Of a stretch of 64,000 nt of DNA, positions 47,883 through 61,300 are shown in pieces. The DNA lies in assembly GCA_017562135.1 (NCBI GenBank), contig QEYB01000229.1, forward strand, positions 522,366-586,365. The letters are read 5' to 3'. Positions within the stretch are counted from its first letter, which is position 1. Each line of letters opens with the position of its first letter. Below the pieces are notes generated by a model, which had not been told where the DNA came from, did no database searches, and saw only the letters and a list, made by a program, of their open reading frames with translations. Position numbers and translations under genes: made by a program. Source of the stretch: Dipylidium caninum (lineage: Eukaryota > Platyhelminthes > Cestoda > Cyclophyllidea > Dipylidiidae).

Positions 47883-50437
47883 ATGTCAGCCTCGCAGAAA
47901 TTGCCACCGCTGTACGTGAAGCTGGCGAAGGCGCAGTTGGGAGAAGACCCCAAGAGCATCGATGCACACATGGAGGCGTTCCGACGTTGGTTGTCCTCGA
48001 TGCCCCATCTCACGTGTCCAGACGGTAGGTTTGCGTGGAGGACACGACCTGCTACATTGGTGGCCCCGAGGGCGGGCGGGCGGGCGCCGTCTCCTCGTCC
48101 ACTCCAGCGTACGCAACGACAGACGAGCGGTGACGGCTGCAGTGAATGCCTCCCTCATTCACGCGGTTGCCATTAGCCCGAGTCATCCGCTTCCAGACAC
48201 AGACAGACAGACAGACCGTTCTTACTGTCGGTGTTTCTGCCGTGGAACCCGCGCCTGCGCAGGTTGGCTTTCCCCGTGGAGGGTGACTGACTGGCTGCGA
48301 ACTCAACTGTTTCCTCTGCCCTCCCTTCCCTGCTCCCCCATTCTCGTCCACAACACGTGGACGAGCAGTCCTGGCAAACTCCTCACCTGACGAAACCGTT
48401 AGCCCAGTGCGATTACTTCACAGCACTGCCGGACCGCGAGGCGAAGAGCCACGTTCCTCTTCTTCTTCTTCTTCTTCTGCCGCTGCTGCTGCTGCTGCTG
48501 CTGTTGCTGCTGCAGTTGTCGGTGTCTCCGATGCACCAGCAGCCTCTTAGCGTATCGCGACATTGTGTAGTTGCCTCCGACCCCATGACTCCATGGCAGC
48601 CGGAGATTAATTGCGCACTTTACACAGGCCCCATTCAATGACTCAGGTGCTGTGGAGGGGTTTGACTTGACGCTTGAAGCACCCGTGGCACCGACGCAAC
48701 GCCTGCACACCTTCGTGTCGTCACCACCTACTGAAGTCGTTCAGTAGCCACTTTAACCGCCTCATTTTGCCCCCTCTAGATGAAACCTTCCTCCTCATGT
48801 TCCTCCGTCAGAGCAAGTACGTCCACGCGAAGGCCCAGGCGAGGCTGGACAACTTCTGCACCCTCTCCACCCGAAAGTGCATCGACGAGTTCATTTGGGC
48901 CACGCCCATCGACTTGAAGTCGGAGAGACTCGAGTACTACCTCAACCTGGGGTGGGTTTGCCTAACATCAGCGCCTAGGCCGATGCTTTTATGGCTCCCT
49001 CTCGAAACAACGCATTCGCGGTAACAAAAAGGCACTCATGTTGCAGCTAAGTTTCAAAATCTCCCCTCCCTGCAAAGTTTGTCAACCATTGGAAGTCATT
49101 CCCGATATTGTCCCCATTCTCCGAACTCTGCGACGTAGGTGTTTATTCAGCCGATTTTCCAATTGCTCATGAGACATATTTTTATTTCATCTCAGGATGC
49201 ACATCCCCCTTGGATACATGGAGAACGGAAAGTTGGGGATTTTGATACGTCCAGGTAATCACATCACCTCTAGTAACGTGGAAATGTAGGCGTCTGGAAT
49301 CCCGACGAAATATCTGTGGGAGAGGTGTTCTACTTCGCCTACAAGGTCTTGTTCATGATTTACTCAGACCCGCGAGCAATGATCGCCGGTGCCGTAAATA
49401 TAATGGACTTCGCAGGCGGAACCGCGAAACAGGTCGTAAAGGATCCTAACGACATTCGGGCGATTGTTAGATTCATGCAGGTATGCGGCGGTTAAGCTGG
49501 CCTTGGCTTTTCCTCGTAAAGCAGTCAGTTAACTTGCGTTACACGGAGAGATGCAGACCACACTAATTGCGTCTGCGGCTTTGTCCATTGAAACAAACCG
49601 GTATTCACAATACAAACCCAGATTCACGGCCGAGAAGGAGGTTCAGGTTATTTTCATTGTAGGAGGCGATGCCGGCGAGAACTCCCCACATGATGATTTG
49701 CAATGAGGGCAAATTTGTGGAAACCATGCTCAGCATATTCATGTTTTACATGAAAGACAAAATGAAACGTCGAGTAAGGCTAATTGACTGGGGCTTTGTG
49801 GTCTTGGGTAACCGCAAAAATGGAGTGATTTGTTATTCATTTTATTTGAATAGATGGTGCGCTGCGGGACGGACATGGAGAAAGCGTACGAGGCTGAGCC
49901 GGGCATGAGGAAGCTGCTGCCGCCGTACTTGGGCGGCGAGGGGAAAACCGTGGAAGAACTCATACGTACGTCTGGACTTGCCTCGACGATATGCCAGCCA
50001 GCGTCGACGTCTCTTGACTTGTTGCAGCACCGAAACGCTTCCACTAACGCATTTGAGAGTAGTTGATTCTGTCCGACTTTGGTGCACCAAGAAATGCGCT
50101 TCGATAGTCGAAGGGGCAAATAGTCGCGTCTCCTTCACCCCGCTATGACAGGAGTTCCACCCCTCCCCCCTCCCCTCCCCCCTCCCCAACTCACCCGATA
50201 AGCGCTGCACCATTGAGGCTGCAATACTCGTACGAGTGCCTGTTCTACACCCCTTTAGAGGCCAACAAGAAACGCTTCCACGAGTTCTACGCCAAAGGCG
50301 ATCTCACGGCGACGATCAGGGTGGACGAGTCAAAGCGACCCAGTTCGGCTCGTGACTTCCTCCGCGAGTACAAGGAATACAACGCGCATGTGATGGGCGC
50401 GAGTGGAACCTACGTGAAGATGGAGGACGAAATTTAA
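47883..50437 (+). CDS. CRAL-TRIO (SEC14-like) lipid-binding protein, copy 2, seven exons
   Basis: Exons 47883-48024, 48780-48951, 49196-49254, 49290-49480, 49663-49773, 49854-49965, 50259-50437; 321 residues. Exons 1-6 have exactly the lengths of copy 1 (142, 172, 59, 191, 111, 112 bases) and the same phases; exon 7 is one codon shorter. The 35-base intron between exons 3 and 4 has the same length in both copies. Exon 1 is almost identical to copy 1, whereas the lipid-binding core has drifted: copy 1 GGVVVVDFTGGTSKQ reads GAVNIMDFAGGTAKQ here, and PGRPQRII reads PARTPHMM. This suggests recent gene conversion of the 5' end or different selection on the pocket. Exon 7 keeps ANKKRFHEFYAKGD. Probably an active paralog with a shifted ligand range (inference). 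Confidence 0.93.
48456..48514. repeat. (CTT)n then (CTG)n trinucleotide repeat in intron 1 of CRAL-TRIO copy 2
   Basis: CTT units switch to CTG units near 48,478. Intronic; absent from copy 1. Confidence 0.85.
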
Positions 50438-50472
50438 TTCTCCATCCTATTTCTCGCTCCTCGCCTGTCTTC

Positions 50473-50511
50473 AGGCCAGGCCAGGCCAGGCCAGGCCAGG
50501 CCAGGCCAGGC
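50473..50511. repeat. (GGCCA)n pentanucleotide repeat just past CRAL-TRIO copy 2
   Basis: About seven to eight exact units, starting 35 bases after the stop codon, so probably in the 3' UTR. Confidence 0.9.
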
Positions 50512-52418
50512 GAAGAATACAAACAACACTTGCCCACTGCCTTCTGACTCCCCCTTCCATCGGTGTTAACGACAAGCACAAGATGAGACGACGGTGTGTT
50601 GATGGCAGCGCACTCGAGCTGCACCTCCGTGGGCGGGAAGGAAATGGTGACTGAAATTAAGATGCAACGCCTCTCTATGTTAGGGCATTTGAACAAGTGC
50701 TCAGCGCGAAACTGCGGTTCCGTTCCGCGGGGGAACAAAGCGAAGGCGGTCAGTGCTTAATTGGTTGACGGAAGGGGATAAAAGTGGAACCGACGGGTGT
50801 GATGGCGTCCGCGGCACTGAGGGAAGGCGGGGAGGGCTGGGAAGGCTGTGCCGCCGCGCGACGCGGGGGAGACAGGAGAGCGTTGGGAGGGCGACCTCAT
50901 AGGCCGGTTGGTTGGTTGCGAGATGGGCCGTCGTGAGGTTGCAACACTCTCTCGTATGCGGCGCCAGAGATGGAAGAAGCAAGCGACCCGCGAAGACATG
51001 GCAGTCTGGGAAGAGCAGGAGGTGCTCGACCCGAGGACGGTGGGAAGTATGCCCTTCATGCTGGTCCTTTCACCTGTTGCGACGGCAGCGAGGAGAGCGT
51101 TGGAGCTGCCGCCCAATCTCCACCTCCCCTCCGGGGTGGCAGGGGGAGTGTGGGGGCCGAGAAGGCGCCACGGGAATTGTCTTCTGCCGGTCCACTTGAC
51201 ATCCGGTGAAGCGATGCCTCCGATGGCGGCAGGTGAATTGTCGGTGGTATTGTAGACGTGGGGCTGGAGGGGGCGGCGTTCCTGGACACCTCCAAGTTGT
51301 CGGCTTCGCTGTCTCCTCAACCTCCTGGTGCTGGACTGCGGTCTTGGCTGTTGGGGGCACAGCAGGGTTGGTGGTCCAAGTGTTCGACCCCCTTCAAGGG
51401 CTCCCTCAGGCCGGGAAGTGGGTAATCTCGCGACCAGTAATCAGGGGCCACCAGGCGCACTCCACCTCCCCGAAGCTCTGCCTGCACCAGCGCAGGACAC
51501 CACCTCCCTTGTGGTGCGACCACTTCGTCAAGCCACCACACTGCGGAAGACGTTGCTCCGATTAACATCAGCCAGCCTCTTCTCAGCAGAGTGCCTCGCA
51601 CCTGTCCCCTCTATCCCCTCCCCTCTTCCCTCTTCCCTCTCCCCCCTCTCCTCCCGTAAGAGCGCCTTTCAGCCCCACTCTCCCCAACCTCACTCGGACA
51701 CGAGCCCACAGGCCCCCGCACCCGCACCCGCACCCGCTTCCCCGCAGCGGGCCCACTGCCTGCCTTCGGCTCTTGGGGGCCGTGATGATTTGCCCAAACC
51801 GCCCGGACGAAGATGGCGGTGGGAAGGAGCGAGCAGGAGGCAGACGACTTAGTTGTTTGCCTCCAGCGGAGCAGTCTTTGGAGGGCGGGCGAAAGACTGG
51901 GCGTCTCTTGTCTCTGCGCCCCACGCCGGGAAAGGCGAGGCTGGGAGACAGGCCGGTGGTGTGGAATCTCCCGGCGGGGGGTCGCGAAGACCTCGACGGG
52001 TGCGGAACGCCCGAAATGTTGGCAGTCGCCTTCTTTACTGTTGCACCAGGGCGAAGGGCGAAGGGCGAAGCAACGTCCTGCGAAAGTTGGCCGACTATTT
52101 GACAAAGTCGGCGATTGCCGAGATTTACCCTCCTCGAAGATTGTACTTTTCGCAATGTACTACGTCTTTCTCCCCTCCCCCTTCCCCCCGTCCCCCCGTC
52201 CCCCGTCCCCCCGTCCCCCCGTTTCCCCGTCTCCCCGCCCACCCACCCAACCGTCTCCGGTCCCCTTCGCGCCTCCACCTTCGCTACCCGGTCAGTTTTT
52301 GCGGCGGCATTTTGGCCGGTTTGAGTGGCAATAAAACACAGCCGAGGGCAGGTCCGCCGGGAACAGGGAATTTTTTTTCCCAGAGGAAAGGATTAACTCC
52401 TCTTTTGGACAGTAAAAC

Positions 52419-52452
52419 CTCCTCCTCCTCCTCCTCCTCCTCCTCCTCCTCC
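52419..52452. repeat. (CCT)n trinucleotide repeat
   Basis: Eleven CCT units without interruption. Confidence 0.9.
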
Positions 52453-52715
52453 ATTGGGTTCACCCCCACGCCAAGTCGACGTGGTACGAGCTGATTCCGC
52501 GACGTCCAAAGGCCGCACTGCGGATCCTGTTTGGCTCTGGCACACGCGCCGTTCTCGCGGTGTTACGAGCAGCCTCGGACGGCCGACTGCCACTTTTTTT
52601 GCCAAACGAGTCCGCCGCATTGGTCGAGTCCACTGTTTACACGACACGGTCCAAGGCGCTACGCACGACCGTAGAAACTGAAAAACTGACCTGCATGCGC
52701 CTGTTTACACACTCG

Positions 52716-52800
52716 CGTGTCTGTGTGTGTTCGTGTGTTCATGTGCGAGCGGCTTATGTGTGTGTGAGTGTGTGTGTGTGTGTGTGCATGTGTTTGCGGT
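52716..52800. repeat. Imperfect (GT)n tract
   Basis: GT-rich stretch with a pure core at about 52,757-52,786. Confidence 0.8.
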
Positions 52801-54425
52801 CCAGCTGGCGGTGCCGCCGCACCAGTCAACCTCGGCGTCGAGGTTCTGTGGCCGCAGCTCGTAGACCTTCCACGCGAGCGATGGACGTTCCGAGCCACCG
52901 CGTCTTGTCATACTGGACGCCAGTTGACGTTGGCATACGGCAAAGTTTCCCACGAGGCCGAAGTCCGCCTTCCCGCCTGTCTGATTGCTGCATTTATTGT
53001 CCCGCCCCCCCCCCCACCCCCACCCCGGCCCCCTCCGCCGTCTCCACGCTGTCGGATCGGAGGTGAGAAGCTTCCGCTTGACACGAGTCTCGCTTCCGTC
53101 ACAGCCATGACTGCGGACCTCGAATCGGCCGCCGACTCCGCCACTCCGACGGGCGAAGAGCGACGCCGAGAACCAAGGAAATTAGGCGGCATGTCCTCCA
53201 CGTGGACCTGTCGCGGGCTGTGAAGAGCTTCGTCGAAGTGGCCGCCCTCCCCCTTCCCCAACCTGTCCGGAAATGGCTTCGGCGTTTAATTTGTATAAAG
53301 ACAGCCGGCATTTCAAGAAAAGTGCCCTTCTTCACACCGACCAGTCAGTTTGGCCATGAAGCCACCTCCACCCCGACACTTGCGCCACCGAGTTGTTCCG
53401 CACGCCGCCGCAGCGATCGGGTCGTCGAGGTCCGAACTGCAACCGCCAGGCGCGCTTCCAGACCAAAGGTGCCTTTTTTGGTGCCAGCGCTTCCTGGGGA
53501 TTTGGCCAAATTTCATCGGCGTTGAAAGGGCTTTTCTGTGTACTCGGGCCGAGGAGACTTTGTGCATACCCGAGTTGGTTTACAGGTGTCGGGATGAGGA
53601 AATGAGGCCGCCGAAGTGGCGGCGGAGGCGCCTGGAGCGGTCGAAGGGGTTCCCGAGTGTGCCCGTCCAGAGGACAAACAGCGGAGCATCACACCACTCC
53701 TCAACAAGCCTTATTAGTTCGTGGAGATGTCTACTCTCTGTCCTCGACCAGTCGTCGCCTCCGAAATCTCGTCGCTGGTCGTCTGCTCCGGTCTAAACGG
53801 AAATCGCGTACCTTTTAATTCGACCGAGTGGAAGCACCCGCCATGTGGCATCTCAGACACCCAAATTGCAAAAAGCGCTAGTTTTGGACGCAATTTCCCA
53901 CCCCCTCCCCCCTCCCCCTCCCCCTCCCCCTCCACCATCCCCACTGCTCCCCTCAGTGCACACACTTCAGCGGCCACCCGGGGAGGCGATTCGGCGGGGC
54001 TGCAGACTGGGGCGATTCTGTGTGGCTCAACCTGCACAAACCGCACTGTACGCAGTCTCTCGTCCGGGAGAGGCTTGCGGACACCTCGAGGCGGGGTTTA
54101 TGTGGCCATCGGGACAAGTCGGTGCAGCGCGACTAGCGCCGTTTATCGCGCTTATGCGGTCTCCCTCCGAGGGGAGTAATAAACCGCCCCAGCGGTGCGC
54201 CGACGGGCCGGTCGTCTGGAGGCGGAGGCGACGCCAAACGCGCGCCAACCTCGAACCACCGAGTGTGGAGCACGTTTCTCGCGGACGCCGCAACGGCCCA
54301 TTTTTCGGACCGCGGCGTCTCCCCACCCGCTCCGCCTTCCCGAGTGAAGTCGGGGTTGGTCTGAGCAGTCAGGAATCCCTTTTTTACTTTACCTGATACT
54401 GCTACGGTCTTTCTGGTGCCTCTAG

Positions 54426-54535
54426 GCTGAAGTTGACGGCCCAAAGCGGAAGCAAAATCGCCCTGCTGGAAGAACGTCTGGCCAAAGCGGAGGCCGGCAA
54501 CAGGGCCGCTGCGGGCTCAACTCAGATCGGAGAAG
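54426..54535 (+). other. Possible upstream exon of the helical protein gene
   Basis: After a CTCTAG acceptor the frame reads KIALLEERLAKAEAGNRAA, a clear amphipathic helix. The donor is unclear: a GC-type site (AAG/GCGAGT) at 54,536 leaves phase 1, while the next exon at 55,317 needs phase 0. So it may be an exon of the same gene joined through a site I cannot place. Confidence 0.4.
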
Positions 54536-55316
54536 GCGAGTTTGTGCAACTAAGTCCCCACTTCCTCCTTGTCTGCTGTTTATCCACCCAACGAGTTCTC
54601 TTGACGTCAGTTTCACTGCATTGAAGCAAAAGTGGCCCGAGAGGACACTTTTGCGCATCTTTTCGTTGTCATGCTGGTTTCCCACTTGGTGTCGAGGAGG
54701 AGCGTTGGGTTTCTCACGAACAAGTGCTGAGGCGATTTCAAAAAAGCACATTCAGGAGCTCACTAAGGGTGCAGTGGGGAAGTGGAGGCCAGCGCCGCCG
54801 ACTTATTGTTGAAACCGCCTTGGGCGAGTGTGTCGCACTTCCACCGACGTGGATTGCGCAAACTGCCCAGCTCCCCGGCCCTTATTCCTGTCCCCGGCAG
54901 CTGAGTTCATGGAAATGCGGCCAGTGCGCTCGACTTCGCGTCCAAATAGGACGTAGTCGACATGATTTGCAGCAAACTTTGCGGCTTTTTGACTTGGACG
55001 TTGTCGTTTAGCCACCTTGCAGGGACAAGTGGGTGGCACATCCACCCAAAATAAACTTGCTCAAGGAGAATCCGCGTTTCCCTCATCCCATTTTGCCCAT
55101 ACGTCCACACCGGCCGGGCATTTGAGTCTCCGGAGGGGGGGGGGAGTAATTGGAGGCGGGATTAAACACGAGTGCAACGTGAGGTGGCACTTCTGAAAGC
55201 ATTCTGATTAGAGAAACTGGCGCCTAAGCTTTCCCATTGTTTAGTGATGCCGGGATTTGACTTAACGTTAATGAGTGACGATTCTTTTTGTTTTCTTTTG
55301 ATTTCCTGCCTCCCAG

Positions 55317-58300
55317 GCCACTGGTAAGGGAGACGATAGAAACGAGCCGGAAGGTGGGGCGGACAAGGTCCCGAGTCTTCAGCTCAACGCCGCCACCGTA
55401 CAGCAGTTGACGACGGAGCTTGGGGTTGTCGAGGTGCTCAACGCGGAGAGCCTTCTCCAGGCCGTCAGGAACCTAATCAAGTGAGTTGACAAGGGCTACA
55501 CTCAACAGAATGGTTTAAATTTTTTGGAATAATAACTAGCACTTAAGGGGACAATTTATAATCATGCGGATGTAATTAAAGCCCGTCCATGCCTCAGTCG
55601 ACGAGGGGGAGCGCTGATTATGGCCTGAACATCAGGGGGATTGACTGTGACACCCAAACGAATGTGAGCTCTTGTTGAATGTAACGATAATCCTGATAAT
55701 GATACTACAAGGCGAATACGTGGCCCCTGCAGACAGCGCGACGCCTCCGGACACAGGACCGAATAAGCGTATGTGCTTCTTGACGTCTCACTCTGCGACT
55801 TGTTAGGCTGATATTGCCGCATTATTTTCTATTTCCTCTGCTGAACTAAGGTTGTTAACTAGGTGTGGGTGGAGAAAATTATCACACATCCAGCAATTTG
55901 TCAGGAAATCCAATTGCCAAGCCGGCATACGAGCGTGCACAAGTGACCGATTTTCATCGGCATCTCCCCTTTCTGCCTCAAATCATTCCCACTTATTAAG
56001 TTCTCACTAGAGGACTTGCATCGTTTTCTCCGTACCTTCAATCAGGGCTGATAAACACGCAGATTACGGGATGATAATTCGTAAGCCTAGTTATATTTTT
56101 TGTAGAGTGCAAGGGAAACGACGCCTGTCGTTACTCACTACCATCAAGTTAAGATTCTCCAGCTGGGAATCCCCTGATATTTAGTTAATTTAGGCCGTTG
56201 TGCTGCTAATCACAATTTGACATACTGTCGGAAGTGGCAATTCCTCCTACACATTGATTCGTTGTGTTGAAGTCTGATGGCCATAGGTTATAACGTTAGA
56301 TTTTACCGAGTTTAGGAGGTTTTAACTCTATTGGGTCGCGCTTTTGCGGCTTGACAGTTTCCGGAGAATGGAAAGAACGCGTAAATGCTGATAGTGACAA
56401 GTCCATGCCAATCATATGGCGAGATTCGGCTTATCAACTTGAAAGTATTAAATTTAGGTAGGACAAAATGTTTGGGTACTGTTAACCATCTCATTACTTG
56501 GACGGAATTTGGGAATCTTCGGTTGATTTTAATATACCAAATAGCATTGCCGGTCTGCGCGGTGGCTTAATTTGCATAAATCTTTCTCTCCTGTTTTTCT
56601 GCGTTTGGCAGTGGAAAAATCTGATATAAGGCGAGCAGGCGTACAAACAATTAAAGCAACTAAAAATTGAATAGTAATTTCGTAATACTCTGGAACATAA
56701 AAGCCAGTCCTTGTGAATATCTAACCGCGAAACCACGAAGGCAAGTGGTTTATTGAGATATCATCAACGCCAAATTAGATCTGCATTATGTCCACGGCAA
56801 AAGCATGCAATAATTCACCAAAATATAATAGAAAAATTGGTTTACTGTGCGGAAATATCTTACTTGTCAGCTCTTGAGGTGAGCTCATTCTACCACACTT
56901 CCATTTTTGCCAAATTACCCTCCCTGTATCTTTGTCTCATTACATATATTTCCGAACATCTTTTGAACATTATAAGTAACAGTGTATTCTAGCCCGTGGG
57001 CACATAATGGCGCCATACAGTAGCCGTCTAAGCGAATATGTGGGGGCCAGGCGGCGCTTAACTTTAAAGGAAATTGATGGAGGACGTCGGAATTTCAGGA
57101 AAGCAAAGGAGCGTTAGGAAACACAGATAATCTTTGCGCGTTTTATTGGCTTCCAGAGGTTTTTTGCTCTCTGTGGAGTCTCACATAAGGTGTGTGGAGA
57201 CTTACATTCTCGTACCCTGTTAAACGAGCTGCCGACACCCAAGACAGTAACCATCTGATTCGAGTCCCCTTCCCATCTTGAGGAAGGAATTGATTGTAAA
57301 GAAAGAGATAAATGTTTACTTGATAGCCATCAAGTAAATTAAGGATTGTAAGTAAAGAAAGGCAATTTGTGAGAGGATCACATTACGTAGTGCGGCGCTA
57401 TTGCGGGCAAAATACCAACGCTATAACAAGCCAGTTTTATCCAGAGTTATTCCGGCCACAATTTTTTAAGTTGATAATTCAAGATAAAAGAGTTGAAGGC
57501 CGACAAGTGAGTCGTTCTTGAACCACTATTCTGGAAAAAACAATATTTTTATTCCATTGCATGTTAACATATACACACAGCCACCGAAAACAGTCGAAGG
57601 ACAGTGTTTCATTTTATATTTTTTATTTTTAGTTCATGGATTGTCATCGTTTGGGTCTAGTGTTGCCACTTTCTCCTTAAACTATTATTACTAGGCACCA
57701 GTTCGAGAAGATTTGAGCAGCGGCCCGCCGAACACTCACAGCCCATCGTACTAGCCATTTTACGGCACGCCATGAAGGCATTATGTCTGCAACAATCCTT
57801 AGTTTACGGAGCAGCCCAAATAAATTAAATATAACTGTTCTAACACGGCCTTAAGTATTACAAGATTTGGCGACTGAATTTGCAGTTCTCATACGCGATT
57901 TAGTTTTCAGATTGTTATCAGAGTTAGAATATCCATTCTGATTGACGAACTCCTCGGACTAGCATACAGAAAGTAAGGAGAGATGATGTGAAAGCTGCCA
58001 TCACCACGATATAATCCCTCTAAATATGACGATATGAGACTCATTACTCTCCTTTCAGACCACCCTTCATATAATAAGATAATATCGTGGGTGTGGTGGG
58101 AGTGTTGTGGCGTTACATAGGCTCCTCCCAAGGTGTGGAGGGCCTACGTGGCCAGTTTAACCTGTGTGTGAGAAGCGTCGAGCCGATCCGAGTGAAGGGT
58201 ATCAGAGCTTCCTCCGAAACATCGCAGCCCAGGCTGCCAATCGCGCAAGCGAGGCGGCTCTCACTGCCTCGCGACGCAACGAAGCCGCCTTGAGACGTCG

Positions 58301-61300
58301 TCTCTTAGCAACGATTGGCACCGGATGCAGTGAATAGTCAAAGAGCCAACCGAATCTCCTCCTTGGACTACTCGGAAAACGCGGCATGGGGCTGAAAGAG
58401 ACTTTGACGCGCAGACGAAGGCATGTTCATTAGTGTTAAATTGTTCACGAAATAGCTTCCTACTTATTGTCAAATGCAGTCAGAGTGTGGAGGAAACTCG
58501 AAAAACTGGCGTTAACGAAGTACATCGTTGTGAGACTGGCGTCTGAAGGTTATGAGGAGTTGAGCGCACCATGAATGTGTGGTAGACTGGAATCACTAAA
58601 TCTTAGAGCTGGATGAACGATTTTTTGACCTCCATCTCGGTGAAGGCCAATTCCGTACTGGAAGATCTGGCAGTGAGGGATTAAAGGAGGAGAGTATACG
58701 CTAATTGGTTAGAACTGCAGACTTAACCTGTTGAAGGCTTTCGTTTCCTCTTTGTAGATTATAAAGTTTGGAGACGGCGAACGCGGCACTAACGTGAGGC
58801 CAATCAGTTTGGATCGGGTGCTGATGCAGGAGCAGGCTACAAGAATTGCTTCAATTGGAAGCCGAACAACGGAACGCCTGCATGACAGAGGCCAGTTTTG
58901 CAGCTTCCGAGTCATGCGCCCAGAGGAGGTGCGTGCCGCCTGCAGGTAGGTGACATTTGCATACAACACACACTATCGCCTAGTGAGTTGTGTAAAATTT
59001 TGGCAATCATTACCTACTATATCGCCTGCATCAGCATAAAAAGGAGCCTTTCAATTTGCAGTAGAGTAGGAGGCGAGTTCACACCACCCCCCGCGATACG
59101 ACTTGCCGTCAGCCTACCCGAAAGTCCAACCAAGGACCGGCACCATCGCACCGCTCCAAGACCCGAAAATGCACCAACCTGAGCGAGCCCACGCCCACAC
59201 TCCCTAAGACACGTCCATTTTCTACCCCTAACCAGGGTACTTTTCCCCAATTTGCCCGCTTACCGTGCTGCGTCCTGGGAAGACCGGACAGCCATACATT
59301 CCCATTCCTATTCCGAACAAAGCCGCACTATCCGACACAAGACGGCGCCCCGACGACACAGGCCGCAAACAACAGTCACACGAGGTTCCGCCTGGAGTTT
59401 ACTCTCAGACTTAAGACATGGTAATCTTTCCTCAAAATGAGATGCCACTTCCTGGAGCCATGCCAATTAAAATAAGTAACGTTTCCCCCATTTGCGTGTC
59501 CTCTGTTTTTGTCGCAAGCAAATTCATAGAGGTTTGTTCTACGTGTTGTGTAGAGAGATGCTTCATTGCTCGCACCAAACACGGGGGGCGTCCGCCCCAT
59601 CACCGTCTTTGTGCACCTGATGTTGAGGCAGTAGTTGGGTATGCATTCCCCTCCTTCACCCACGAGGGGAGTGACACCACCCCCCCCCCCCCCAGCTCGG
59701 CACAACAACTTCGTGAATTTTGTTGTCTTGAGTGATGAGCACGCAACTCTACTCGTGCTGTACTAAGTCTGCCCTAAATCTTAATGGTTGTACTTTTGCA
59801 ACATTTGCACGTAATTAATGACAATTTGCGCGAAGAGGAGCGGTCCGCTCGCCCTCCTCGAGTGCTTTGTGCATTTCATTCGATTAATCCCTGATGTCGC
59901 GCACATGACGAAAGCGTTGCCGACGTGCCCTTCGTGATTTCAGATTAAAAAAAAAATAGTTTGTAAAAGATTTACTTAGTCTGGACTGACTAGTTGTTCG
60001 CATTGAGGAGGCAACAATTTCGCTTCATCTTTCTGCACGCGTCCACACCCATTTGCCTGGCATGGCGAGTATAGTATTTGGTCTGATTGCTGCCAAAAAA
60101 TCACAGTAATGCAGAGTAGGTGACAATTGAAAGTGCGAAAAGAAAGAGTCTCGCTAACGGTGGATTTAGTGGTTATGTTGAACCTCACCCTCTGTGCGTA
60201 TATCCGATAAAAAGCTATTGCTAGTAGCCCCTTTTTATGCTGTCAAAGATTTTGTCGAAATCTCCGATTAATCGGAATACACCGTGCAATAGTGTTCCAC
60301 CAAACTAAGAACGTTGCTACTGACTAGACGTGCTAGCCGTTAGTTAGTGAGGCAGGCAATTTTTGTGCGCCGCCTTTTGTTCTAGGCACTCTATGAGATA
60401 TGCTGGCGAGTTCTCCGAGTCCACCAACGCAGGAGGGAAAGTAGCCGCAAACCAGACGGCCCCGTTAACAGCGACAAACAGATTCGCAGGCTATGAGGAC
60501 GGACACCGGACGTTCTCACCAACCGCCGTCAGTAGACACACGACCGAAAACGAAGATGCGGTGAAGGTTTGCCCTATTAGCCATGTTTTGAGCACCTTTA
60601 TTGAGGGTTTAGTGAATTTGTGCGCGTATGTAGGGCGCAGACAAAATGACTCAAAAGCCTTTATAGGCCTTCTAATCTCTTTTAAAATACACTAATTCAG
60701 GGCCTTCGTCTTCTCTTTTACTTGAGATACTTGTCGACATTTGGGTTGTTTAAATTGACAGCCGGGTTCAGAAAAGCTTAATCCATCAATTTATTGTGGA
60801 TCTCGTTGGGTTTTGTCTGCCACCGCTGGTTCCGTGTTTGTTTGCGATTGAGGAGGTGGGAACCGCGCGTCAAGGACCGAACTTTAATAACCAACGCATT
60901 TCTTCTAGCTATGTTGCTCGAAAGTCTGACGGAGCATGTTCGAGAGTACTGCGTCGTCTGGAGGAGCGTTTCATTCGATACCGCAGAGCAGCTTGCCCGA
61001 GGCAGGGAAACGCTTTTGCGAGGGTAGGAGGCTCTCCCGCCTCTACTCGCTCTCCCTCAATAACTGCGAATCCACTTGTGGGACATTCTTCCTCGCTGCT
61101 ATTAGCAATTGCACCGACTGTGTCGATGGCCCGACGACCGGTGGTTTCAGCAGTTTCCACTCAGCGGCGTCTGCTAGGCGCGCTGAGCGGTGGGATCACC
61201 ACCCAGTTGCTGGCCAGCGCGACTCGTGGAGATGCAGTTGCTGCCAGCGATGTGCTGATCTTGAATAGAACGGCGAAGTCCTGTCCTGAGGCGAGCGATC

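Larger units (their letters stand above)
50512..54425. other. GC-rich low-complexity spacer
   Basis: No gene I can support. Dense C-rich runs (52,175-52,235; 52,998-53,035; 53,895-53,940), (TCC)n and (GT)n repeats, and overlapping open frames on both strands. Upstream exons of the gene beginning near 54.4-55.3 kb may hide here; a candidate start at 53,107 (MTADLESAADSA) is not joined by any clear splice site. Confidence 0.4.

Noticed and set aside
50740..51600. Overlapping open frames on both strands after CRAL-TRIO copy 2.
   Set aside because: No domain, no splice continuity, and both strands equally open; left as spacer.
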